Assembly: GCA_944380395.1 (NCBI GenBank)
Contig: CALWHM010000007.1
Coordinates: 1 to 62,015, forward strand
DNA from: an uncultured Clostridia bacterium
GTDB taxonomy: Bacteria; Bacillota; Clostridia; Christensenellales; UBA3700
Length of the DNA stretch: 62,015 nucleotides
Reading direction: 5' to 3'
Notes under the pieces: model-generated
Seen by the model: only the letters and a program-made list of their open reading frames with translations
The model's database searches: none
What the model was told of the DNA's origin: nothing
Part shown: positions 8,702 to 16,327 of the stretch, one piece after another
Position numbering within the stretch: position 1 is the stretch's first letter
How the letters are laid out: each line of letters opens with the position of its first letter
Made by a program: the position numbers and the translations under genes

Positions 8702-9211
8702 TCAAAAGCCGTTTCCTTCCTCCATTTTGCAAATAGAATTTAGGTCAACAATCATAATGTATTCTTCATCCGTCTCGCAAATTGTCGTAAATCCCGCTTT
8801 TCGATATAGCTTCACTGCAAAATTATCCTTTTGAACAGATAAAGAAAGCTTTGCATAACCGGCAGCTTTTTCCGTTGACAGCATTTGTGTGAGTAATGAA
8901 GTTCCGATCCCCATACTCCTGTGCGCTTTAAGAACGGACATTGCAATGGAAGGCGTATTCTCATCAATATGCCCGTAGTCGTTCATAATTCTTGCCCATA
9001 TTGCTCCTACAATATTTCCGTCAACTTCTGCAATCAAAGCCTTATCGTGTTTGCTGTTTCCAAAATCTGCAATGTATACTTGCAATTCGGGACAAGTTAT
9101 CACTGATTTAGGCGGCGCAGCCGTACCTGCCGGAATATAAATTGCTTCGTACAAAAAATCACTGAGCAGACTATATTCTTCCTTTCGCATTTCCCTTATA
9201 GAGTAGCGCAT
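8702..9211 (-). CDS. GNAT-family N-acetyltransferase
   Basis: A 169-residue GNAT protein. The acetyl-CoA-binding segment is AMSVLKAHRSMGIGTSLLTQM (R/Q-x-x-G-x-G/A form, residues ~95-115), followed by LSLSVQKDNFAVKLYRKAGF, the usual motif B. The substrate is unknown. It overlaps the DUF3795 gene by 41 bases; AAGGGAG lies before its ATG inside that gene, so the two are translationally linked. It is the last gene of a minus-strand accessory pair. Confidence 0.9.
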   Translation of the reverse strand: MRYSIREMRKEEYSLLSDFLYEAIYIPAGTAAPPKSVITCPELQVYIADFGNSKHDKALIAEVDGNIVGAIWARIMNDYGHIDENTPSIAMSVLKAHRSMGIGTSLLTQMLSTEKAAGYAKLSLSVQKDNFAVKLYRKAGFTTICETDEEYIMIVDLNSICKMEEGNGF

Positions 9212-9563
9212 ATCTTGCTCGCTCCCTTGTCAAAAAAAATTCCATTATGTATATTACCCTTTTATTTTCTAGGATTGCACCAACAGTCGGGCAGGTTTCT
9301 AACTCAGAACAGTCGCCGCAGGTGGAAACGCCTTTATTTAACGCACACTTCCGAATCCCGCACAGGCTATCGCAAAATACCGTTTTTGCCCCATTCATAC
9401 GGCAGCCCTCGCAGTTAATATGTTCCGGAAGAATAGGAGCGTTGTTTAACTCTGCCCACAGCTTCGCAGTTTTCTCCCGCAAAGCCTGATCGTCATTGAC
9501 AGTCGCTATGTATGCGTCGCACTTTTCGCAATCCAATCCGCAGTATCCGATCATATCTTTCAT
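9171..9563 (-). CDS. Cysteine-rich DUF3795 protein
   Basis: A 130-residue protein with the DUF3795 pattern: GYCGLDCEKCDAYIAT at the N terminus, then CEGCRMNGAKTVFC, CGIRKCALNKGVSTCGDC and ETCP. The 10 or more cysteines in paired spacing suggest zinc or Fe-S binding; no biochemical role is established for the family. Its gene overlaps the downstream GNAT gene, and the pairing hints that the two act together. Confidence 0.85.
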   Translation of the reverse strand: MKDMIGYCGLDCEKCDAYIATVNDDQALREKTAKLWAELNNAPILPEHINCEGCRMNGAKTVFCDSLCGIRKCALNKGVSTCGDCSELETCPTVGAILENKRVIYIMEFFLTRERARYALLYKGNAKGRI

Positions 9564-9624
9564 AGGTTATCTCATGTCAGTATTTTTTATCTATTATCCA
9601 TGCTTAATAGTAGAATGCCTTCGA

Positions 9625-10623
9625 TCAAATTGCATTGATTTCCTTTTCCAACTGCACCATTGCGTTCATGATCTCGTCAAAACTCGGTTTTTCCCCGAAC
9701 AACATATTTTGCATGTGTTCGTAATCTGAACGAAGTTTTGCGACATTATATTCGGGCGGCAATAATTTCATCGTACCGCGTTTTGCAAGGTCATACCTTG
9801 CCCACGGACAGCGGTAAAATTTGTCTTTGAATCTTACAACGCGCTCCAGCAGATTGTTATCCTGCAAGGCGTTATCTTTTACGGGCGTTTGCATCATTTT
9901 ATATAGATCGTAATAATGCCGCGAATATCGTAACGGGAAGGGACGGCCTTCGGGGCGAAACGCCTCTCTATGTAAAATCGTGACTTTTTCCCAAAAAGTG
10001 CGTTCCGGCAAGACGGTCAGAACTTCCGTTGAAGGCTGCTCAAAAAGTCGTGCATATTGTTCAGCTGCATAAGGAGTAATCGTTGCATACCGGACTGGCG
10101 TCCATGCGGCAAGCGCGCCTATTTCAAGGCGTATCTCTTGAAGGATCGATGTATCGGAAAAACTGTTCGGATATACGATTTTTACCGTCTGCGGATCATT
10201 GCCGTCGATATAGCAATGAACATTCTCGCCAAGTTCGGCAGTCAGATCGGAAACGATCGCCGAAAGAAACGTATCTCGCAAAAATACTTCAGCGCGGGCA
10301 TTTGCTTCTTTGTTGAACGCGTCCTGTTTGGTGTTGCTGCGTTGTTTCCATGGTTCGCTCATGCCGTATCCGAGAACGCGCCAATCGAGGATCAAATCGA
10401 TATCTTCCGAAAACCGTTCTATAAGGCCGTATGCCTTTGATAAACTCGTACCGCCTTTGAATGCGATTTTGTCTTTCCAAGCGCAGCGATGAAAGAGGTA
10501 GTCGAGCATATAGCATACCCAAAAATCCTTTTCGACAATGGCATCCGTCATGCCTGTTTTAGCGGCTGTATTATGGAAGAGCGCTTTTCTGTCGCGCTCA
10601 TCGATCTTGGCGATATTTCTCAT
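9625..10623 (-). CDS. AbiEii-type nucleotidyltransferase toxin
   Basis: A 332-residue nucleotidyltransferase of the AbiEii/MNT family. The core FKGGTSLSKAYGLIERFSED then IDLIL gives the GGTSLSK loop and the DxD-type metal site (residues ~57-80). AbiEii toxins act by transferring nucleotides, and block phage propagation in type IV toxin-antitoxin systems. Its start overlaps the stop of the upstream antitoxin-like gene by 4 bases (ATGA), the normal antitoxin-first order. The specific target here cannot be told from sequence. Confidence 0.88.
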   Translation of the reverse strand: MRNIAKIDERDRKALFHNTAAKTGMTDAIVEKDFWVCYMLDYLFHRCAWKDKIAFKGGTSLSKAYGLIERFSEDIDLILDWRVLGYGMSEPWKQRSNTKQDAFNKEANARAEVFLRDTFLSAIVSDLTAELGENVHCYIDGNDPQTVKIVYPNSFSDTSILQEIRLEIGALAAWTPVRYATITPYAAEQYARLFEQPSTEVLTVLPERTFWEKVTILHREAFRPEGRPFPLRYSRHYYDLYKMMQTPVKDNALQDNNLLERVVRFKDKFYRCPWARYDLAKRGTMKLLPPEYNVAKLRSDYEHMQNMLFGEKPSFDEIMNAMVQLEKEINAI

Positions 10624-11234
10624 TTTTCACCTTTGCAAATTTGCTTGATGTATTCGTAGATCCATGAAGTAGCGATTTTTGCTTCGCTCATCATTGTCGT
10701 TTTTTCTTCGGCAGACAACAATTTCCGCAGCTTTTTGATCACGGTTTCATCGATCTTATCTTTTCCCAACGCTTTTAATGCCTGAACGGTCAGCGCGGTT
10801 TTGTAAGAGAATTTCGATATATCTTTATTCGTCGTCCTTTTGAAACGGATGACGGTATTATCATAAGAATATTCTTTATAGGGCCCGTCGCTCACATAAA
10901 GCCAAACGGCAGGAACTTGCGTTGATAAAGCAAGCAGGTTCAAAGCCGTATCGCCGCATGGAACGATTGTCCACCCGAAATTACGGGCAATCGCATGGGC
11001 TACATTGTCGGGTATGGGCGCAATGTACTCTTTCAGAAAATCACTGTATTCCGGTTTATAATAAACACCTCTGATCACTCGTTTGAGAAGCCCATCGGCT
11101 TCAAGCCGCGACAACCCGACGCTTGCCGTCTTTTTATCGGTGATATCCGTAAAATCGGCGGAGACAAAAACGGCGCCGTTTTCGGAAGCGGAGATTCGAC
11201 TTTTAATCTCACTAAGATAATTCGGTCTGATCAT
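10620..11234 (-). CDS. AbiEi-like antitoxin / DUF6088 transcriptional regulator
   Basis: A 204-residue protein beginning with a winged-helix-like domain (FTDITDKKTASVGLSRLEAD, then GLLKRVIRGVYYKPE, residues ~28-62), as in AbiEi and DUF6088 antitoxins. The remainder resembles the AbiEi C-terminal domain (HAIARNFGWTIVPCGDTALN). Such proteins bind their own promoter and counteract AbiEii. A good promoter lies 20 bases upstream; GAGGTG is the ribosome site. Confidence 0.85.
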   Translation of the reverse strand: MIRPNYLSEIKSRISASENGAVFVSADFTDITDKKTASVGLSRLEADGLLKRVIRGVYYKPEYSDFLKEYIAPIPDNVAHAIARNFGWTIVPCGDTALNLLALSTQVPAVWLYVSDGPYKEYSYDNTVIRFKRTTNKDISKFSYKTALTVQALKALGKDKIDETVIKKLRKLLSAEEKTTMMSEAKIATSWIYEYIKQICKGEK

Positions 11235-11254
11235 AACAACACCTCGTTGATAAT

Positions 11255-11283
11255 ACTATACTCTTTTTTCAACGAAAATGCAA
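11255..11283 (-). promoter_or_regulatory. Promoter of AbiE operon
   Basis: Minus strand TTGCAT (11283-11278), 17 bases, TATAGT (11260-11255). The leader to the ATG at 11234 is about 15 bases. Confidence 0.65.
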
Positions 11284-11404
11284 GAGTTTATGCGCTCATA
11301 AAGCAAATTACAGAAAATAATTTTTAACGATTTTGTCATCGAAAAACCACTTTGGCACCGTGGCGTGCGCTTGACAGCTCATATATATTGAGTGTTATAG
11401 TTTT

Positions 11405-11464
11405 GTCCACTTTTGTGGACACTTTCGCGCGTTCGTTTATTATGGTTTGTCCACTTTTGTGGAG
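11405..11464. repeat. 44-bp-period palindrome pair (GTCCAC-TTTT-GTGGAC family)
   Basis: GTCCACTTTTGTGGAC at 11405-11420 and GTCCACTTTTGTGGAG at 11449-11464 are 44 bases apart. The same 16-base palindrome with the same 44-base period recurs from 61797 to the window end, and the linkers (ACTTTCGCGCGTTCG... versus ACTTGCGCGTGTTTG...) are recognisably related. Confidence 0.85.
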
Positions 11465-11564
11465 ACTGCAGCTTTTGTGCGTATAATCGCAAGTCGTTGG
11501 GTGGAAAAATATGTGCACCGCACATATTTTTCCATGAGAGCGGGGCAGGCGCGCCCGCTTGTTT

Positions 11565-12290
11565 GGTAAAAATTCCATAATACCGGAATTTTATAGACAA
11601 GAAGTCATTTTAAAATTTTGAAATATGTATAGTTGCAAATTTTAAAAATTTAAAATCCCCGTTATAAGCAAAGCGTTCGCAGACGAAGAATTATAAAATT
11701 TTAAATATTTAAAATTTAGCGCAAATACATAACATACAGTTATTAAATATGCCGTGTATTGTCTGGCGAAATTCCGGTATAATGGAATTTTATAAGTAAT
11801 GGTATTTAAAACAATCTTGTCAAGTACCACTTGACATGAGTATAATAGCCAATATGTAATTATATTTGATAACGAAAAGCATTGCGAAGAAGAAAAGCGA
11901 TAACCGGTTTCCGTTACTGCAATGCGGTTAAGGGGTGGAGCGTCCCACGCCCCCTTGTCAGGTACCACTTGACAAGGGTATTTATTTGAATACAAGTCAA
12001 TTCCGGTGCATAGAGTTAAGCTTTGGCTCTCCGCAACAGTTATTTCAATGCGGTTAATGGGTGGAGCGCCACGCGCTCCCGGCGGCTCGCTGCCGCCACG
12101 CGCTTCCGCTCGCAAAGCGCAGTTTCCAGTGACGGATATTTATCGTATAATATATAGTTGACAAATATGCCGTTTTGGTATAATTTCAGCAATTTTGCCG
12201 TGGTTTATCGGGCGAAATTCCGGTATATCGGAATTTTATAACTAAGAGTAATTAAGAACAATCTTGTCAGGCACCACTTGACAAAACTAA
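11565..12290. repeat. Non-coding cluster of dispersed repeats
   Basis: No convincing gene lies between 11284 and 12555. The stretch holds: (1) palindromes AAATTCC...GGAATTTT at 11569-11592, about 11768-11791 and 12214-12238; (2) TGTCAAGT-like/ACTTGACA palindromes at 11818-11836, 11956-11974 and 12265-12283; (3) a direct repeat of about 72 bp that combines these, at 11765-11836 and 12211-12283; (4) GCGAAGAAGAAAAGC and CAATGCGGTTAAGGGGTGG blocks (about 11884-11945 and 12050-12066) that reappear near 61155-61215; and (5) an AT-rich word at 11635-11656 repeated at 61368 and 61546. Confidence 0.8.
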
Positions 12291-12520
12291 CGAAAGACAT
12301 TAAGAAGAGGAAAATCCGAACATTTCGGAAAGAGTTTTTAAGGTTGTTTCCGCATGCCTTCTTATATACATAGACGCTTCTTAAATATCGGCTGATTTAA
12401 TATTCGATATTGTTATAGCCGAAAATCAGGCTTGAGTTTAGGCTTTTCGGCAGATGAGGATAGTTTTTGCGGCAGGACGAGCGGTGAGGATAATGGACTG
12501 CGCCGCCGTTTTGCCGCCGA

Positions 12521-12549
12521 TTGTATTTTTTTTGAGGGTGTGGTATAAT
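12521..12549 (+). promoter_or_regulatory. Promoter of PI-PLC-like gene (leaderless arrangement)
   Basis: TTGTAT (12521-12526), 17 bases, TATAAT (12544-12549) with extended TGG. The -10 ends 6 bases before the ATG at 12556, so transcription should start at or next to the start codon. Confidence 0.6.
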
Positions 12550-12555
12550 GTGGGT

Positions 12556-13566
12556 ATGAAGAAGAAGGCGACAGTATTTATCATATTGATAATTATATTT
12601 ACGTGTGCGGTGTGTGCGTGTGCGCGCACGCAGGAAACGCCGGTTGCAGCGGAGCTTTCTTATTGGATGGATATGATAAAGGACGAGGCGCTTATAACGG
12701 AGATGGCTATTCCCGGGGCGCACGACGCGGGCACGAAGGGAATGGTGTCCATTCGTGAAACGCAGAACAAGGACTTTGCGGGAATGCTAGCGGACGGGGC
12801 GCGGTACTTTGACGTGCGTCTGCGCCTGAAAGACGACGGGGATATAATTTTTTATCACACATATGACGCGCCGCTTTCGTATGAAGAATATTTGGAAGAC
12901 ATAGAGGAGTTTTTGACAAAGCACCCGACGGAATTTCTCATATTGGACTATCAGCACCGCGATCCTGCGGAGAGCGCGTTCGACGCCATACTTTTCGATA
13001 TGCTTGAAGAGGCGCTGGGAAAGGAGCGCATATTGTGCGCGCCGGAGGGTATGAGCGATATAGAATTTGTCAACTCGCTCACTTTGGGGCAGGCGCGGGG
13101 GAAGGTGTTGGTCACGCTGGGCGCGGACGAGCTGCCCGAAGGGTATGATTTCGTGATGAAGCGGGACACGAACGAAGAGGGCAGAGAAGGAAGCGTGCTG
13201 CACTCTCCTTACGTAAGCGATTACAATAAAAAGGCGGATTCGCAGGAGTACATAGAAAAGCATTTGGACGAATATATAGATATGTATTCGCAGTTTGACG
13301 GAGGCATATGCGTGCTGCAATGTCAGCTCACGCAGATGATATTGGAAAACACGGAGGCAAAACACGATGAGAATATGTCGCCGTGGATAAGGGCGCTTAA
13401 AACGGACAAAGAAAGGCTGGGAGCGGTGAACGTTATTATGCGCGATTATCTCAACTCCAAAAAATGTGCGGATATAGTGGCGCTCAACGCCGCCAAGGGA
13501 CTTGTGAAAGAACAAAGGAGCGAGGAGTTTTCCGCCTTGGAGGAAAAATTCGCCGCATACGATTGA
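12556..13566 (+). CDS. PI-PLC X-domain phosphodiesterase, predicted exported
   Basis: A 336-residue protein. Residues 1-23 are a signal sequence (hydrophobic ATVFIILIIIFTCAVCAC); the Cys context is only a loose lipobox. The PI-PLC X domain has its first catalytic His in IPGAHDAGTKG (residue ~50), DVRLRLKDDG, and the second His in IIFYHTYDAPLSYEEYL. Bacterial PI-PLCs cleave phosphatidylinositol or GPI lipids outside the cell. A longer in-frame start at 12454 was rejected because it would read through the promoter. No Shine-Dalgarno site precedes 12556. Confidence 0.82.
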   Translation: MKKKATVFIILIIIFTCAVCACARTQETPVAAELSYWMDMIKDEALITEMAIPGAHDAGTKGMVSIRETQNKDFAGMLADGARYFDVRLRLKDDGDIIFYHTYDAPLSYEEYLEDIEEFLTKHPTEFLILDYQHRDPAESAFDAILFDMLEEALGKERILCAPEGMSDIEFVNSLTLGQARGKVLVTLGADELPEGYDFVMKRDTNEEGREGSVLHSPYVSDYNKKADSQEYIEKHLDEYIDMYSQFDGGICVLQCQLTQMILENTEAKHDENMSPWIRALKTDKERLGAVNVIMRDYLNSKKCADIVALNAAKGLVKEQRSEEFSALEEKFAAYD

Positions 13567-13629
13567 TATTCCCGCGGCGGGAAGGCGGTCAATTTATTGT
13601 AAAATGTTCGCATACTAACCGTTTTGGCA

Positions 13630-13658
13630 TTGACAGGCATATTTTCGGCATATATAAT
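13630..13658 (+). promoter_or_regulatory. Consensus promoter for flavoprotein gene
   Basis: TTGACA (13630-13635), 17 bases, TATAAT (13653-13658). Confidence 0.75.
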
Positions 13659-13690
13659 GATAATAAATAAGACAATAAACGGAGCGGCAT

Positions 13691-14311
13691 ATGAAAGTTT
13701 TGATGTTGAACGGCAGCCCGCACGAGAACGGCTGCGTATTTACGGCTTTGAGCGAAGTGGCGGGAGAGCTGGAAAAGTACGGTATTCAAAGCGAGATATT
13801 TCAATTGGGCAAAAAGCCCGTTATGGGCTGCATAAGCTGCGGCGCGTGCTTTAAGACGGGCAAATGTTTTTACGGCGACGACGGCGTGAACGAGTGCGCG
13901 GAAAAATTGCGCGAAGCGGACGCCTTTATCGTGGGATCGCCCGTATATTATGCGGGTCCCAACGGCGCATTGTGCGCTTTTTTGGACAGGCTGTTTTACG
14001 GAAAGAGTAAAAATTATGCCGGCAAACCCGCAGCTTGCGTGGTCAATTGCAGAAGGGGTGGGGCAAGCGCGGCTTTCGACAGGCTGAACAAGTATTTCAC
14101 CATTGCGAATATGCCCGTTATCCCTTCGCAATATTGGAACTCCACGCACGGCAGAACGCCCGAACAGGTCAGGCGCGATCTGGAGGGAATGCAGACCATG
14201 CGCACGCTGGCAAAGAATACGGCGTGGATGCTGCAATCGCTTTCAGGCAAGCCTCATCCCGAATACGACAAGCAGATATATACGGATTTTATACCGCGTA
14301 TCACGGACTGA
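13691..14311 (+). CDS. NADPH-dependent FMN reductase / iron-sulfur flavoprotein family
   Basis: A 206-residue flavodoxin-fold protein. The N-terminal MKVLMLNGSPHENGCVFTAL binds the FMN phosphate; CISCGACFKTGKC (residues ~47-60) is the cysteine cluster seen in iron-sulfur flavoproteins; GSPVYYAGPNGALCAFLDRL matches the flavin-binding loop. It probably moves electrons from NAD(P)H or ferredoxin to an unknown acceptor. GGAGCGG precedes the ATG. The ABC exporter follows 25 bases after its stop and may be co-transcribed. Confidence 0.85.
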   Translation: MKVLMLNGSPHENGCVFTALSEVAGELEKYGIQSEIFQLGKKPVMGCISCGACFKTGKCFYGDDGVNECAEKLREADAFIVGSPVYYAGPNGALCAFLDRLFYGKSKNYAGKPAACVVNCRRGGASAAFDRLNKYFTIANMPVIPSQYWNSTHGRTPEQVRRDLEGMQTMRTLAKNTAWMLQSLSGKPHPEYDKQIYTDFIPRITD

Positions 14312-14335
14312 ACCGACTTTTCATAAATATAAAAA

Positions 14336-16327
14336 ATGGAAAAGACCGTTAAAAAAGACAAATTGAGCGTGGTATTGCGCTACTATCTGCACTATGCGCT
14401 GTGGATAGCGCTTGCGCTTGGATTTTTGACATGCGAGGCGGTGTGTGAGCTGGAACTGCCCTCATATATGTCTTCTATAATTTCCGAGGGCATTATGTCT
14501 TCCGACCTTACGCAGGTTTTGAAGATAGGCGGAATAATGCTTGCCATTGCCTTGGCTTCATGCTGCGCATCCATAATAGTGAGTTTTCTTGCTTCCAGGG
14601 TGGGTGCGGGCATGTCAAAAGACTTGCGCGCGGATATTTTCGATAAAGTGCTTTCTTATTCTTCCAAGGAATACAATGCGTTTTCCGTATCTTCGCTCAT
14701 CACCCGTTCCACCAACGATATTACTCAGATACAGATATTCACGATAGTGTTTTTGCGTATGGTAATGTACGCCCCCATTATGGGCATAGGCGGCGTTATC
14801 AAGGCGGTGAATACCGCTTCCGGCATATCCGCGTTGGGCATTGTGGTGGGCGTGGCGCTTGCCGTGGTGGTGTGCTCCATAATAGTGCTGATGATGGTGG
14901 TGCTGCCCAAGTTCACGAAAATTCAAAAGCAGGTGGATGAGGTCAACCGTGTGGCGCGCGAGGGTTTGAGCGGCATGGCGGTGGTGCGCGCGTTCAATAC
15001 GCAGGAACACGAAGAGGCGCGCTTTGAAGCCGCAAACGCCGCTTTGACAAAGACAAACCTGTTCGTGAACAGGATAATGGCGCTGTTAATGCCGCTTATA
15101 ACCATTTTGATGAACGGAATAAGCGTTGCCACGGTGTGGGTGGCGGCGCTGTTTGTGGAAGATTACACGGCGGTGGCGAATATGATGGCGTTTATGCAAT
15201 ACGCCATTCAGATAATAATGTCCTTTATGATGATAAGCATGGTCTTTATATTGCTGCCGCGCGCCGTGGTGGCTATGCGCCGCGTTTCCGAGGTGCTCTC
15301 CGCGCAGCCGAGCATAACGGATCCGGTCGGCAGGGAGCAGCCCGAAGGACTGCGCCTTAAAGGCGAGATAGAGTTTAAGGACGTGGCTTACAATTACGGC
15401 GGAAGCGAGAACGCGATAGAGCACATCTCCTTCACCGCAAGCCCCGGAGAAACGGTAGCTATCATAGGCTCCACGGGCAGCGGCAAGTCCACGGTCATCA
15501 ATCTGATACCGCGCCTTGCGGACGCGAGCGAGGGCTGCGTGCTCATAGACGGAAAGGACGTGCGCGAATACAACGTGCAGGATTTGAGGCGCAATATAGG
15601 ATTCGTGCCGCAGAAGAACATATTGTTTTCCGGGACGATAGCGTCCAACTTGCGAATGGGCAACGAAAAAGCCACGGATGAAGAGCTGAAAAAGGCGGCG
15701 CAGATAGCGCAGGCGGAGGAGTTCATAGAGGAAAAACCCGATAAGATGAACGAACAGATAGCGCAGGGCGGCGCAAACGTTTCGGGCGGACAAAAACAGC
15801 GTCTTGCCATTGCCAGGGCGCTTGTCAAGCAGGCTCCGATATATGTGTTCGACGATTCTTTCTCCGCGCTGGACTTCAAAACGGACGCGGCTTTGAGGAA
15901 GGCTCTTGCGGAGAATATGAAGGATTCCACTTTGATAATAGTGGCGCAGCGCGTGGGCACGATAATGAATGCTGACAGGATAATCGTGTTGGAGGACGGC
16001 AAAATAGCGGGCATGGGCACGCACAGACAGCTGCTTGAAAATTGCGAAGTTTACAGGCAGATAGCTTATTCGCAATTGAGCAAGAGGATCTGGAGGCATG
16101 AGCGCGCAAGTTTCAAGACCCGCAAGAAGACCCATGCACCGCGGACTCGGCGGTCCGCACGGCGGTATGCCCGGGGAAAAGCCCAAGGAGTTCAAAAAGA
16201 CGCTGGGCAAGACCTTGCGCTATATGCGCAAAAATCTGCCTGCGATAATAATAGCCTTTATTTTGGCGATAGGCGGCGTTGTGGCCACGATATTGGTGCC
16301 CGATATAATGGGTCAGGCTACGGATGA
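14336..16327 (+). CDS. Heterodimeric ABC exporter, degenerate-site subunit (3' frameshifted)
   Basis: Six-TM ABC exporter half-transporter followed by an NBD: Walker A GSTGSGKST (residue ~378), signature VSGGQKQRLAIARA, Walker B IYVFDDSFSALD and IIVAQRVGTI. Asp replaces the catalytic Glu and Gln replaces the H-loop His, as expected for the inactive site of a heterodimer. Homology ends at YSQLSK (residue ~583). The next 76 or so residues are out-of-frame sequence shared with the following gene. Restoring one G near 16084 would give SKEDLEA and a stop overlapping the next ATG, so a one-base deletion (real, or a sequence error) is likely. No clear Shine-Dalgarno site precedes the start. Substrate unknown. 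Confidence 0.88.
   Translation: MEKTVKKDKLSVVLRYYLHYALWIALALGFLTCEAVCELELPSYMSSIISEGIMSSDLTQVLKIGGIMLAIALASCCASIIVSFLASRVGAGMSKDLRADIFDKVLSYSSKEYNAFSVSSLITRSTNDITQIQIFTIVFLRMVMYAPIMGIGGVIKAVNTASGISALGIVVGVALAVVVCSIIVLMMVVLPKFTKIQKQVDEVNRVAREGLSGMAVVRAFNTQEHEEARFEAANAALTKTNLFVNRIMALLMPLITILMNGISVATVWVAALFVEDYTAVANMMAFMQYAIQIIMSFMMISMVFILLPRAVVAMRRVSEVLSAQPSITDPVGREQPEGLRLKGEIEFKDVAYNYGGSENAIEHISFTASPGETVAIIGSTGSGKSTVINLIPRLADASEGCVLIDGKDVREYNVQDLRRNIGFVPQKNILFSGTIASNLRMGNEKATDEELKKAAQIAQAEEFIEEKPDKMNEQIAQGGANVSGGQKQRLAIARALVKQAPIYVFDDSFSALDFKTDAALRKALAENMKDSTLIIVAQRVGTIMNADRIIVLEDGKIAGMGTHRQLLENCEVYRQIAYSQLSKRIWRHERASFKTRKKTHAPRTRRSARRYARGKAQGVQKDAGQDLALYAQKSACDNNSLYFGDRRRCGHDIGARYNGSGYG

Noticed and set aside
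11642-12115. 157-codon open frame on the minus strand in the repeat cluster
   Set aside because: It spans several copies of the dispersed repeats, has no ribosome site, and its sequence follows the repeats rather than a protein pattern.
12158-12184. Promoter TTGACA/TATAAT transcribing an RNA towards 12440
   Set aside because: The spacer is only 15 bases and no terminator or structured RNA follows. It remains possible because the -10 has an extended TGG.
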